A stretch of 64,000 nucleotides of DNA, taken from Liolophura sinensis (Eukaryota > Mollusca > Polyplacophora > Chitonida > Chitonidae). Shown one piece after another: positions 41,549 to 55,530 of the stretch. How positions within the stretch are numbered: the stretch's first letter is position 1; each line of letters starts with the position of its first letter. The stretch covers positions 3,311,246 through 3,375,245 of the forward strand of contig NC_088296.1 of NCBI RefSeq assembly GCF_032854445.1. Reading direction: 5' to 3'. A program made the translations under genes and the position numbers. The notes beneath the pieces were generated by a model, which worked only from the letters and a program-made list of their open reading frames with translations, was not told the DNA's origin and did not search any database.

Positions 41549-44500
41549 ATTTCTAATTACAGCAGAAAAGCCCCCCTGATTTTTAATATCTACCCGTGCC
41601 GTCTATCATTATGGTCATCATCCTCTGGCAGAGCCTGCCGTCTCCAGGCGACCTTGGAAGATGCCTTATTTCCCCCCTGACTTCTATACCTGTCATCTAC
41701 CTGACCACCCTCCCCTCAGGACACGATTTATGATGTGCATAATATAACCGTTCCTGGCTCCTTCTCCAGCTTCAACTGACGCTAAACCCACTACACTGAG
41801 AGCTTTAATATTGACTCCCGACAATTAAGAGCAGACCTTGCTGCCATGGTGCCTCTAGCTTATTACAAGCAGTAGCAATAATACAAGGAAAACAAGAAAA
41901 ACAACAACAGACCTTATCTTCGCAGTATCACTACATCCTTAAACACTGACATGCATGATGTTGATAAACAGTATCATTTGTTACGTTACTTTTTCAGAAA
42001 ACAAGAGTGTTTTACCTTGGATTATTGCTAGCGAATTGTTTATATTGAACGTTAACCTCACACACAATACACACACAAGGTTAACATGCGTTTTCCAGAA
42101 TACTAAAAAAGGGGATGATAAAAATGCTTACTGCAGATGGACATTTATCTGGTAATTTGATTGGTGTTACTCACAATGCTCAAGGATTTTCCACTGACAG
42201 GACGACAGTCTCAAGGCTTTTTGGTGGAGGAAACTGCAGTGGCCGGAGTAAACAATGGTAATTCAACAGCTACTTGAAACATCTATTGCAGATATACGCA
42301 AACATGCCACCTCACTGGCCAAAGTCACCATAGCCACAGCGACCTTGCACTTTAACCACCTGGGCCAACAAAGTCCCCTTGTACAAGTATATAGTAACAA
42401 TTTAACACTCTTTCACTATATACATTCAAAAAAATAAATAAATAACAATTATGACCATCTGCAAACTTTTCTGTTAGGTTATACCTCATATCAGAAAACA
42501 TTTCATGCACTACAGAATGACTCTGGAGATGGTTTGTACAGCATATCTTATTCCAAGACAAGTCACTGAGTTACAGGGTCCAGTTTCATAAAGCAGATTT
42601 CCAGCTTGTCAAAATTTCAAAAGTTTACTGCACACTGATCCATTCAGATGAAATGGAAAACTACTTCAGTAATCTAAAAATAATGAACCTTTCTAGACAG
42701 TCGCCTTAGTAACAGTATTATCATTACCTGAGACTGTTCTTTTCAGATTCTGGAGACGAAAAATTGATCAAGGCTGCTGTTGGTTTTGGACAAAGAATCT
42801 CTTAGCCCAAAAATGTGAGACTTAATACCAAGACAGTAAATTTCAAAAACAGGTATGATCAAGCAATCATTATTAATTTTATGCTATTTCAAAGTTTGCA
42901 ACAAATGTTGGAAGAATTCTTTGTGAAACCGGCCCCATGTCGAAAGACTGCATATGAAAAGAAATCGACATAGCACCTGAGTGTAGGGCATCTTCCCACT
43001 ATAATAGAGAGGGACTGAAAGCTTACGATCCCTCGACATGTCTTGTGGCAGTGGTGTGATGCTCAACAGGGCACGGTGACTGGACATTAGCCCTTCAGCA
43101 AGGGAACAGGATACAGTCTGTGAAAACCAACCAATTTCCAGTCGGGACTGCGCCTCAATTTCACGTAAAATGTCTTACAAGAGTCACATCACAGGTTTTT
43201 CACTGGTATACCAACATCATAGTCATCAAATTTAGTCCTCTGGAATTCCAGAAAGCACAACCCAAAAGGTTATATTTCCAAACAGACAATTTCACTGAGT
43301 AAGCTGCTCAAGTTTTCATCAGAATCTAATCCGCAAACATCTTTCAGACGTATCAAAGGTTTGATGAAGTCATATGCAATGACTATTTCCATACAACTTT
43401 TATGGGTCCAGCTAATACAGTTCAAAATAAGTACTTGGCAATTCTTTTTCATCAAAAAGTGTGATCAGATACAATGAGTTCAATGCAATTCAACAAACAA
43501 AAATGGGACCATCTCAAAAAGTGTACAAAGTCACTTCAAACAGCTGTTTCAAGCCGGGAGGACAAGAAGTTTCAGTGTACTATTTGCTTGATTAACAATG
43601 ATTGTCAATGGTGTCGAACAGCTACAGATGTTCAGTATACCTCAGCTGCACCTCAAAGACTCCGACACAACAAACCAGTTTGTGGCAGGATTGTTCAACC
43701 AAACACAGCTTGTAACGGTTAAGTAGAACCCCTATAAAACATCTGCACCCTTTCCTCTTGTTGCTGGAAGCTAGACACAGTAAATATCCACACACAGGTG
43801 CGAACGGTGGCCGCAGACTTCTGGAGTACAGGTGCAGGCGTCTGCGCAGGGCACAAGCCTGCTGCTGTTGCGCACACCCTGTCAGATGTCGGGCAGGTTG
43901 GGGGTAACCGGTCTTCACTCACTCGTACACCTGGTCTTGTCAGACAGTTCTGTTCCCATTAACCCTCAACAAACTACTCTTTTCTCCCCCTTCTCGTCAC
44001 TCCCCAACATCAGCATCTGTTTACTGCTTCAGATTTCTATCTCCCAAGCCTGTCAGATGGTTGCCAGCTTGTTCAGTTTATCCTCACCGCCATAGTGTTT
44101 TTGCACCACCAGAGTAACACACCGCTTTAGAGAGAGAGCACACTCATCTCGGCACTGCTCTTCTTTTACCAGTCTTTTCCGCGAGAAACCCGGACAAATG
44201 TAACCTCACACAGGATACAAAGGCAAATTCACAGAAGGGGATACAGTTTTGCCATGCAGTGGCAATCAGTGGTCTTAGAAGGACACAGATCTGGGAAGTT
44301 TCTTCGTCTGGATTCGAGCGTAACAATGTGGAGCTGTGGTTTACGTAAGACACCTTTCTGATGCTGCTCTTAGTGTGGAAGGTCTGCCTACAGACACTGG
44401 AACCAGTGTAGCCAGCCACCAAGGCCTTATGACCAGTCAGCCAGCATCAATCCACCAGGAGCACAAGTAAGAGGTACCAGTACTTAGGACTGCTATGTAA

Positions 44501-45058
44501 ACTTGCCTACAAATGCTAGACGGATCAGCTTACACTTCGGCCTCCCTTCAACAACACTGTCAGAACAATACCCATAGGTTTTTCGCTCCAGCTTAGAAAC
44601 TTTTTCTCAGGAAACGGAGGCACGACTCTCACCTAATTTTTGCCTGGTCTCTAGGAATACCTCTCCATGATTCACATCTCCTCTATGTTTGGGAAGCCAA
44701 GGGGATGAAGGCAGTCTGGGCAAGCCAGCAAAAACAGGGTCCCTCTGAGAGTCAGAGGAGATTACAGGGGCGAATAACACTAGAACAAAGGCTCCCAGAT
44801 TGGCCCAGTTTCTCCACATCATAGCCAGTATAGGTTATGAGAACCTATGATCATTTAGAAAAGATATGCTGACACGGGCATGATTTTAGAGAGTGAATCT
44901 AGAACATTCACTGTGTCTTTCCAACATCAATGAAAATTGTTAACTTCTTCTCTTCACACGATTCCGTACTAATTTTCTTACTTCATATACTTTGTTAGTT
45001 GGTTGTGTAGGGAATTGTGATTATTGACCTGGTACGCTTATTGGTATACAAATGTCCG

Positions 45059-45375
45059 TTTTGACACGTGGAAACCCAACTATCAGAAAGGACCAAAATT
45101 AGTATACACATGTTTTGACACGTGGAAACCCAACTATCAGAAAGGACCAAAATTAGTATACACATGTTTTGACACGTGGAAACCCAACTATCAGAAAGGA
45201 CCAAAATTAGTATACACATGTTTTGACACGTGGAAACCCAACTATCAGAAAGGACCAAAATTAGTATACACATGTTTTGACACGTGGAAACCCAACTATC
45301 AGAAAGGACCAAAATTAGTATACACATGTTTTGACACGTGGAAACCCAACTATCAGAGAGGACCAAAACTAGTCT
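45059..45375. repeat. Minisatellite, 54-bp unit, 6 copies, CACGTG in each unit
   Basis: The unit TTTTGACACGTGGAAACCCA … TTAGTATACACATG starts at 45059, 45113, 45167, 45221, 45275 and 45329. Each unit holds the palindromic E-box CACGTG, and a CACATG near the unit end. Because 54 is a multiple of three, frames are open on both strands with an 18-residue period; this is an artefact of the array. Confidence 0.96.
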
Positions 45376-47185
45376 TTAGCAAATTGAAATACATCTGCTT
45401 GGGAGGTACATTTAGGATTTTCAAGGAGATCCTACCACCTTGGAAACGTTGAAACCTGGAAACCTTTACATAATATGGAACAGAAAGGCAAGAAAAAGAA
45501 ACAGGTAATCTCTTATAAGAAAACCTACCAGATCAGCTTGCAAATTGTTCTGGAGCATCCTTTTTTGTAAACAATCCTGAACTCCCCTTGAAATGATTGT
45601 TCAGGATTGACTGTGAAATCAGATCTTCCGCATTCATTATTTATATAATACACGTCGTATTTATTTACTTTGCTTCTTTTTAGAAATTTTTAGAGGAAAA
45701 AAAAACAAAGACACCTGATAACATTTAACCAGGAAAGAGCCCTCCATAATAATTCTCTGTCCACACTAAACACCCCATACTCCCTATCACCCTGTCTACA
45801 ACCCATGGCATTCGGTAGAAGACAAATGAAAGATAACAGCTGAGCTTGTACATCTATTCCGTGAGTATTTATAAAAACACTGTCATACTGCAGACGGAAG
45901 CATCAAAGTAAAAAGGCAACTGGAGGGGATATATTACCATGAAGAGGTTTTATATTTTCAGTTTAAGACCTGAATAAACACACAGAAGCAAAGGTCAAAA
46001 AGGGATGGTCAGAAGCTAGAAAGCAAGTCAGTCAGCTCAAAATGCTCCACTTCCTGATCACCTTAATTCTTCAACTATTTCAACCCCCTCTGCAACCAAT
46101 ATTTTGAAAGAAGCCTGCAGCTTCAATGGCACAAAACAAATCGTTTTCAGCATAATTTTTAGAATAATTGTATGCATTAATCCCACAGAAAAAAATGATT
46201 TAGTGATTGAAACGACTAAAGATTCCAGTAACAAGTATTTTTGCTGAAGTTTCTTCAGTTCATCAAAATTCACTTTCAATTCTGAAATTTCTTCCGACCA
46301 AGGAGACAAGGCCGCAGTTTCAAGTGGAAAACTTGCCAAGGGTTTCAAGGCATTTTCCCCTGGTACAATTGGTATGACTTTCTACCCCTGTATTAAACCT
46401 CCCTGGTAAATTCACTCAAAATTTTTCTGCCCTAGTACTGTGTGGGGTCTCCCAACTCTCATAGGAACAGTTCTCTTTGAGAGACTGTGGGTACAGGAAT
46501 GTACATTAGTGGTATAGTGGTGAATGGGGGGAGTGGAGTGGAGATGTCCCTTGCACAATGGAGACAGCCAGTCTCTCTGACTCCCCCCCCCCTCCCCCCC
46601 TTTCCCACTCTCCTTCCACACCCCATGGCTGTATCCCCCTCACTAAAACTTCCACTTTTCATCAACCAGGCCCCAGGATGCCTTAACCAGTCCCACATGT
46701 GGCCAGCTTCTGTTTAAAGCATAAAACAGGCCAAGGCAGAAAGTATGGTAAAAGGGATAAGAAAGAACTGGACTCTGGGTACATGGGGAAGAAGTATGGT
46801 GACTTGTAAGACCTTAGCACATCTCCAGATTAGCAACAAAAGTGTCACAAAAGCACACAGGAAGTATGGCGGCTAGTTACTACCACATTTGAAAATAACA
46901 TGTAAAAGAAAGGCGGCTGATAGCAGGCAGGTAAATTGACAAGAAGCTGGATTTCACCAGTTAAATGTGATCATTTGCCAACTAACACTGGGTCATGGCT
47001 GCTCTGGTTTTACTCCGTATGTTGTGGTCTTTAATACTAGGAAATATAGAAAATAAGGAAAAATAAGCCTTAGACAGTCATAGATTATATGTACGCAAAG
47101 CAAGTATGGACAGCCATATACACTGTCGGCCTAATCTTCAAGAAATATAAACAGTAAGGACATATTTACTTCAGCAGCTTACTTT

Positions 47186-47345
47186 TGGTGCCAGAACTTA
47201 CATTTTTCCACTATAATATCACACTAACTTATAAAGAAATCTAAACAGACTTTAAATAGAACAACAGAATTCTTAGAATCAGACAAAATAATTAATTTGA
47301 TCATTGGCGACATTTTAGGTCACAAAACATGGACAGAAAGCCTGC
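47186..47345. repeat. Dispersed repeat, family 2, copy A
   Basis: Segments GGTGCCAGAACTTACA, TTTCCACTATAATATCA and GAATTCTTAGAATCAGACAAA resemble, in order, those at 62537-62690 (GGTGCCGAAACTTACA, TTTCCACTGGAATATCA, GAACTCTCAGAATCAGGAAAA). Confidence 0.5.
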
Positions 47346-50224
47346 GCCAGCACTTTAACATTTAAAATGCGTAAGTGAATGACACAAATTGCAAATGAAA
47401 CTGTCTCATAACATTTTGCAGAGAAAGCTATGAAACTGGTATACAAAACAGACCGTCCTTGGCACTTGTCTCCAATCCCAGACACAAACTACCCACGCTC
47501 ATCTCTATCTGATACGACGACTCCTCATCATTATCAGTTAAGATTAACAACTGGTAAGATTAACAACTGTTACCTTTTACCTGCACTAAGGCAATCACCC
47601 AAAGAAATCACAAACACTGATACACATGTGGGCAGAAATCCATTACCCAGAAGTATGCCACACCTCTAGCACATTATGTGACATATCTGCGCAGCCATGT
47701 ATTTTTCTTTTTTCTCTCTCTATTGCAAAGCTAACGTTTGAGAAACGACTGATGCCTGGTTGGATCCAAAAGCAGTTGTGTTGAAATAGACTTAACAAAA
47801 TTACAACAGAGAGTTTTGTAAAAGGACAACAATGTCTTTATTACAATAGTAATTGTTTTAGAGTTGCTATGGAAATATAAAAATAGTCAATGGGTGTATA
47901 ACTGCATAGCAACAATGATTATTGAAATGGTAGTTTTTAAATACAGAGTTATAATTTCAAGGTGTGGGCAGTTCTTGTATCAACCTTTAACAAGCAGATT
48001 TCCCATGATTCAGTTCATAATTTCCACCCAAGAGGTGGGTATATTCCTCCACCAGGTGGATCAAGCTTCTGCAGATGACGTAACATGTGTACTGTGCTGT
48101 GGAGACTAGCTACAGGGAAGTTACATACGTCTAGGTAACATGGCTTTTGACTACGTAACTGGGCTTTTGAGGTGGGTTACCGTAGTTTTAGCAATTTGCA
48201 AGTGCCCTATTTCATGTGCCCTATAGAGCCACTTAGGAGTCTCTTGTGAAGTTTGATTTATTTTCCCACGTCAGACAAACAAAAGTTGCATGTTAAGGCT
48301 TTTTGTACTTTTAAAAAGTAAATTTTTACATTTTACATACTGAACTATTGAGGAAATATAGCATTCACCGACTATGTCATAAAGGTAATGCCTAGGCTGT
48401 AAATCACACTCAGACTCTACAAAGGATGATCAAGACTGGCAATGGGATTAAGTGGAATCCCTCACAAAGGCCTTCGTGTTTCGTCATTTCTGACACTCAT
48501 AAGCTAAATCATCAGACATGGAGTCCCCCCCCCCCACCCCCCAGGAACTACATACCCTGCATTAACGACACTACCATTAATACTCCACTGCCAACAGATC
48601 TGCACAAGTAGACATATATTCTGACATACATCGCTATTCATAAACGCATAAATACCACTATAAACACAAACTAAAAAGCTTATATCGATCATGAAACATA
48701 GCTTCATTTTGTATCAATACAAACTGCCCATTAAAATCAAGCCCGCTATGCATATTATACTGAGAAGGTAGAGAGGCCCATATATACAGAGTATATCTAC
48801 ATGCAAGTGTGCGAGTGGCCCGAGGCTGCAGTATTGATTGGAAAATATTATTTTACGCCAGGTAAATGGGAAATTCAATGCGCCGGGGGATGGCTGCTGA
48901 AACTGGAGACTAGAGTCTACACATATAATGAAGATATTAGTCGGCCATGTTAGTATCCTGCAACAAAGCAAACATTACTTGTAACTTAGTGGTGTGCACA
49001 ATCACTTGTTTTACCATGGTAAGCTGAAGTTATAATGAACTTACAAGAGATTTGTGGAACAGAGTCGAGCTCACTAGACACTATCCTGATGTTACTAATG
49101 TGCTTTTTGAAGAACATTCTCTAGTTTCTCAACCTTGTACTCATCTGACTTTTAACGTCCTCTTAAAGGAGGAGCTTCTCTACAAATACACGGTATTTAG
49201 GCATACAACTACAACTAAAATACAAACAAATGATGGCACCTTAATGATCATGCCTTAATGGCACCTCGGAAAAACTGCAGCCATACCAAGGTGTACTATT
49301 TAGGTGTCACAAGGTGTCACAATATCCTTTGCTTCATAGTCATCTACTATAACAGCCACTCAATATTGTATTTAGATGAACACCTGAACACCCAACAACC
49401 ATGCCATCAGCCATATCAGTTTCCGTCATTCTTTCCCATCACAATACTTCTGAAAATTAGTGCGGGTGGTGGAACAATTTTCATTATGAATAATTTAGCT
49501 ATCTTTTTATGTCATTTTCACCTTTTCTGACAAAGAAAAACAAAACGAAATAATGAATTCCGATGAAGATGGTCGAGGGCAGGGGTAAGGGGATGGAGGT
49601 GAAAATGGAGTGGCTGTCACAATGGGAAAGAAGAAATCTAGAAAAGGTGTTACCAGTTCTTCACAACTCAGGGTACAAGCGCACTATGCACCAACAGTTA
49701 ACTACCTGTCTGCCGTTATGTGCAGGTGTACTATCCCAACACCAAATGTTGGTCTCTTGAAGCCAGACTAGCAGATGGTTCAACCTCTGCTACAGGCAGA
49801 CACAAATCAAAATGGCCAGTGTGTGTATGTATGTGCCACAGGTGACACCACAACCATGCCCAGCTGCTCAAGAGGGCCCCAGAAAGTCCCTGTCTACATA
49901 CCATGTGTTCTCTGTTAGCCTCTACCAGCTAGGTGTTGGGAGGCTACAGATTGGCACAGCTTACACCTGCCTTAAACGATGGGCTGCTGACAGATGAGAC
50001 AGGCCAGGGATACAGGAAGCAACAGGTCTGTGGGAGATAGACTTAAGAAGCCTGATTACATGCTGTACCATGCTATATGTTAGCTCTTGTATGACATACG
50101 TCATTTCTTTGACCCCACAAGGTCAATACGGTGCAAAAGGGCGGTCAAAAGTGAACAAACTGGACATTTACATGTATGAGGGTTGCATTTCACCTTGTGA
50201 CATTGTCCGCATTCGTTACTCATG

Positions 50225-50470
50225 TCAATGTCAACACTGAAAATTGCTGACATTCTCTCATTTCTATCTTGTAAGATCAACATCGTACCTTATGTCACTG
50301 TCCACATTCTACCTTATTGTCAACATTGTAAATCATTTCATTGCTGACATTCTATCATTTCTAAATTCAACATTTTAGATGTCAATGTCAATATCTTATG
50401 TGACTGTCAACATCGTACCTCATGTCACTGTCCACAATCTACCTTATGTCGTTGTAAACAGTCTATCTTC
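50225..50470. repeat. Degenerate short repeats
   Basis: Variants of CATCGTACCTTATGTCACTG and TCCACATTCTACCTTAT recur irregularly, for example ATGTCAATGTCAACA and CTTATGTGACTGTCAACATC. Confidence 0.6.
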
Positions 50471-51028
50471 CTCATTGTACAAATTCACTTTGCCGCAAAC
50501 ATCAAACAACTGTTGGTGAACTGCTTTCTGAATTTATATCAGTTTTCGTTCAATCGAAATTAGGAAGGAGGTATCGTCATCGTCGTATATTCACTATAGT
50601 ACCACTTGTACCCGGTTTTAAAATTGACCCTGATTTGTTGATACGATGGTATATACCAGTATTCTGAATTCATCTGGTTTCCGCTCTAACAAAGCCTACA
50701 CCAGGCCTAAAGCATCATCATATTTATAGATCAAGAAACAAATCTATCTGCTATATAAGTAATACAACTGTTACCTGGCTGACATTGCAGCTGCTTGATT
50801 TGTGTACATAATCAAGTTCACATACATCAACGGCACCTGGCCTAACGTTCAATTCCCACCTGTTTTACAAACACTGCTTTACCAACACCTGTGTCGTAGA
50901 CGCCATGTCATCTGTGTTATCAACATGGCACCTGTTACAATCTCTACAGTACACACATAACGATGGGAAGATGAAGGTACTTTAATGGACACCTCACCTG
51001 TGGCACAAGTCTCGTTAACCTGTCTTAC

Positions 51029-51100
51029 CTGGAGTGGCTTAAGCTCCGTGTATTCTTGGTCGTAATCATTATAGTGGAGAGTAAGCATGGACGTTGACAT
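51029..51100 (-). CDS. Possible alternative first coding exon (MSTSMLTLHYNDYDQEY…)
   Basis: An ATG with A at -3 opens 24 codons, MSTSMLTLHYNDYDQEY and TELKPLQ, ending at the strong donor CTCCAG/GTAAGA in phase 0. That phase joins the common exon at 27043. The peptide is Tyr/Asp/Glu-rich with no recognised domain, and is not the AD1 motif of the long E-protein isoform. A CACGTG E-box lies about 50 bp upstream in sense. It could be an alternative first exon of the E-protein, an exon of an unrelated gene, or chance. Confidence 0.33.
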
Positions 51101-53910
51101 GATGCTGTGGAGATGGCGGCACACCTGGCACAGGTAAGCCAGGCGCTGACGGCACGTGCTCAAATCAACAGGTAAACGCCGGGTTACAGGTATGAGTTCA
51201 GATCACAGACAGGTCCACTGGGATTCTCCTGGACGTAGCACAGTGATATCCTTGCACAATGTATTAAGCTGTCCCCTAGAGTGGGGAGGTTTCACACTGT
51301 CCAGGCTAATCCTGCCCTGTCAAGGGACCATGATATGCTGGAGTGTACTGTACAGCTTTCACTCCCACACTGCTATATGTATTTATACATACATGTAAAT
51401 GTACAGGCGCTAACCACTTAGGGTTGACTGTCACCACACAGAAGCTAGCTGTCCCCTTGTCGCCTAACGGCTCCCACACTTGCTGGCTCTGGTCTGCTAC
51501 AGAAAATCAATTCTACCTGCTCACATCAGTATAGCGTGGTAGTACACAGCTATACTCTGCTTACCTGGCTGTGTACATAAGCCTCATAGGCACAACACAC
51601 ACTACACCCATATAGGCTACTGAGAGGGGCTCACAGACTACAGCATATACCCCTACAGCACCTACTACAGTTGAATGTGCATCTCTCTTTGTCTTTGACT
51701 CTAAAACTGGGCAGTGGAGAGCTTTGTTCTCTGTGGTTAGGAGGTATAGGAGGTTAGGAGGTATATCCCTTACCCCTGCTGCACTGGCTTACTCTGATAT
51801 GTGTGTATACACAAACACTTCCTATAACTGCAGGGCTATGGGGGGGGGGGGGGGGGGGCAGAGGGGGGAGTTTGGGGGGGGGTAGTTTCTTGTACCCCAG
51901 TGGAGTCCCTGATATGCACCCTTTACACTACAACGCCTGGTCTTCAGCACTAGGTCTTCACACAAGTCTCAAACTCCCCCCTAATGAACTGGCTGCTGGT
52001 TTAGAGGACTGGAATGGAGGACTTCTGAGGTAATCTGTGTCTTAGAACCAAGGTTAAGCCCATAAACACAAACAGTTCGGAGCCAAGTAAAAATGGCCAT
52101 GCACACCAGGGTGTTTACTTAAACCAGAGCCCTTTTACTTTATTTTGAGCCTTAAGAGTCCCCTTTTTTTTTCTGTCTTCACAGTAGTTAAGAGACTGTC
52201 TCTGCCAAACTGCAAGCATGGACACGATATGAAAAGGTCTTTGCTTCCTTCAACTGCACAGTCACAGCTTTAGGCAAAGTGAGAGATTAGAAAAACCTGC
52301 TGTCATTTCATTTTTTTTTTTTTTTTCAAGCAGATTCACAAACAGAATAATCATATGCTGCCTCAATAACCTGCTAATCTTTTCTCATCAAGGATATATC
52401 TGTGTCACAAATAGAAGAACAAGATAACTTTATCTCCACTAAACACTGCTAGCTCCAGAGTGTAACTCCAAAGTCCACATTTATTTCTGGTTAGACTTGT
52501 CAAATCTGGATGGGGTTGGGGGATGGCTAGACTTCTGATGCCTCAGGGTAGGAAGTTTTCTCTCTCAGTTCTGGGCCTTTTGGGGGCTTCCTGAGGGCTA
52601 AACCAGGATTCCAAAAACTGGGTACAGGGTTTCAAAAAAGGATGAACTGATAACATCCAGCATACATGGATGTCACAGTGTTCTGACTCCAGCCTACAGT
52701 GGCAAGAAACTAAGCACAGCCAGCATGTCCCTGAAAGGCCTTTCTGTTCCTACTGCGGTCCAAGTCTATTCACAATGATTCCTAAACATTAGCTACATGC
52801 ACAACCCACCAAAAATCACTGAGTATCAAAATGCTTTGATGACCCACGATTAAACCCTGCTGCAGGATTACTGCCAGTGCTGCTTATGTCTCAAAGACTG
52901 ATCAGTTTTCAAAGTTTATGAAACAGATGGGAATCTGTGTATTCATAATGACAAAGGGAATAAGTCATATGATCGGATCTGGGTCCCTGGAACAATCAAG
53001 TCCTTTCTGACGACCATAGTTTTCCCATATCGGGAATGCACTGGTTGCCCTTAGGATTCTGTGAACAGCTGTAAAATCACTGCACATACCCTCATGTACC
53101 TAGAGTTTTCAGTCCAAAAAATAGAGAGAACAAAACTGAGACCCATACAATCACTGCCAGTCCTAAATCTGTGACAGAATATCCAAATTTAACCCAATGG
53201 CCAGGGTGAATCTGGCTTAGTCTGTATCATTCCTGTCATCCAAAGTGTGGGGGAGGGGGGGGGGGGGGGGGCGAGAGGTTATAGTGATGATATGAAACTA
53301 GCCTTCTGGGGAGAGAGGGGGGAGGGACATACTGTGGGTGACACTTGATAGCTTGGTGGCAACCCTTCACCTACCATAGGCATTCAATTCTCAAAATGAC
53401 CCCCTCATGTTACCCTGTAGGGTGCCTATACAACCAATCACCCCAGGGTATTTCTATTCTCTTGGTGACAGTCTATGAACAGTGGAAGAAAAAAAAATAG
53501 CCTGTTGCATTGGCACAGGGCTTGTGTGGCATTTGCAAATGTATTTAACACCTCATATTAAGTGTGAGCAGCTTGGTGTTAAGTAGCTAATGTTCGTACT
53601 CTATGACAAAAGAGTTGATAGACAGATGACATTTTCACTAAATTTAATACCATTTTTCCATGATTTTCATTTTAGTAATAAAATGTTAAGGATCCTTCAA
53701 AAAGTCATGAGTACAACAAATGTTCCTAAGCATTTAATAAAAGTGCTGAATTTAAAATTTGAAAAAAATGTTGAAAGTTTCCAGCATCTATTACTCTAGA
53801 CAAATATTTACCTTCTTCCACCCTGAATTCATGCATTTATACTCATCAGAACATAGGCATGCCAATGAACAAAAACGGAACATTTGAGTAAGTACATAGA
53901 TAGTTTTACA

Positions 53911-53960
53911 TCATACTCAAGAATATTTTACAAAAGGTGGTCAGCATTATGGTGGGGTGA
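53911..53960 (-). mobile_element. SINE fragment
   Basis: CTCAAGAATATTTTACA and GGTCAGCATTATGGTGGGG correspond to the central/3' part of the SINE at 6062-6329, in the same orientation. Confidence 0.6.
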
Positions 53961-55478
53961 AACAAATAACTGGTCAAACTGTTGCTTTCTGATCCCCACT
54001 TTATGTGAGGCTTCCCAGTTCCTCTTATGATAAGGCTCATATTTGCCCATCTACAACAGCAGAATTCTAACAAAACCAACAAAAGATGTCCACCAAGAAA
54101 CTCCCAACCATATGCATGACTGGCTGCAACACAAATGATTTAATACAGTCCAGGGGGGGGAGTCATCAGCCTTCTATTATCTTGCAAATCAACAGGTAAC
54201 TGGCTTAACATGACAACTAAATATCAATATGTGTCATCAATGTACGACAGCCACGGACAAAAAGGACCAGGCAGGCGTGATGCTGGGGGAAAGTTTTAAA
54301 GGCTATGAGGTAGGGTTTTGGGATAGCAACTGGCACGTATTGATTAGGGTGAGAAAAAGGATGGTTTGATAAATCCATGCATATTTATGTGACAATAGGA
54401 ATACAGTGCTTTACTGTGAATCCTGACCTGATGATTAAACATTCAATCATACAAACATTTTCTAACACACAAGACATTTCCAAGAGCTGGAACAACACTG
54501 ATATCTATATATCTGAACTGCTGTTACTTTTACCAAATTATCAAATGGCTTTTAATTTTTTGAAACCTGAAAAAAATAATCTGAATTGGGATTTGTAATT
54601 ATTATAATATCATCACACATTATTAGATAACAAGCTAAATTACCCAGCTTCACATCTGTCAAAAGATCAGAGGTACTTCATGAAAAGCATAACTTTTAAT
54701 GACCATATAAGCAACAACTCTGCCCACCCACCATCCAACGCCCCTTTCTCCATATACAATGGCATACTGATAAAGCTGTCCACGTTTGCCACAACTTTGG
54801 CTTTTTTTCTCAATGACATAATAATTACAAGGTAATACCCTAGTAGGACAGTTTTGGATGATGGACAGGTAAATAGTGCAATGAGATATTTTATGATGGG
54901 TTTACAGTACTGACAAGTCAGCGGGACGAAGGGGTCAAGCAGGTAAGTAACTATGTCTCACTGTCTCCCTGCACGCTTGCTTTTGTCATGCTAACATGCA
55001 ATAGGATGGTTGTAAGGTCCCCGTTCCCCTGGTTACATACCCCGAGGGGGTTATTGTCCCAGGTACTGAGGGGAGGGGGAACCCAGAACAAAAGATTTAT
55101 CCCTGCCCACCAAACAAGGGGGCAATTCCAACAGTGACAACAGCTGGTGCGCAGTCTTTTGAAGATCTCAGGTAACAAGTCCGAGTCAGGCAACAGGTTT
55201 ACAAGTGATGATTGGTTGATTCGGCCAACCTCATTCAGCACATAGCTTCTGATTGGTTGTCTGTTGCCTGCACGACCCATAGATCTAAACATTTTTTTTT
55301 TTCTATCCTGTGCCTTTAGGATGTTTATCTATCTGAACGTTCGACAAAACCTACAGATCATCATAATGCCTATATCTGTGATTCATACTTGTGCATAGTG
55401 CACCTAGCAAATGGTCCATAAATTCTACACCATACACTCCTGTTATTTATGTATTTTCGTATCGCTCTGGCAGATGTT

Positions 55479-55530
55479 ATTTATTTATTTATTTGATTGG
55501 TGTTTATGCCGCATCAAGAATATTTCCCCT
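55479..55530 (-). mobile_element. SINE 3' fragment
   Basis: (ATTT)n followed by GATTGGTGTTTATGCCGC and CAAGAATATTTC, the tail end of the SINE family. The rest of the element is absent. Confidence 0.75.

Noticed and set aside
42732-42765. 22-nt interval with good acceptor (TTTTTCGTCTCCAG) and donor (CAG/GTAATG)
   Set aside because: Length not a multiple of three and peptide not conserved; probably a chance pair of splice-like sites.
43930-43959. Minus-strand MGTELSDKTR, reminiscent of the GTDKELSDLL start of the AD1 domain
   Set aside because: Lacks the LLDF core of AD1, a stop follows shortly, and donors nearby give no continuation.
45024-45452. 142-codon open frame with an 18-residue repeat (FDTWKPNYQKGPKLVYT type)
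   Set aside because: Produced by a 54-bp minisatellite whose length is a multiple of three; the opposite strand is equally open, so there is no coding signal.
51550-51620. CAG/GTAAGC donor preceded by an open stretch with ATG on the minus strand
   Set aside because: Phase 2 donor does not fit the common exon, and the peptide is not recognisable.
54951-55292. 113-codon minus-strand open frame
   Set aside because: No family resemblance, no clear splice signals at a consistent phase.
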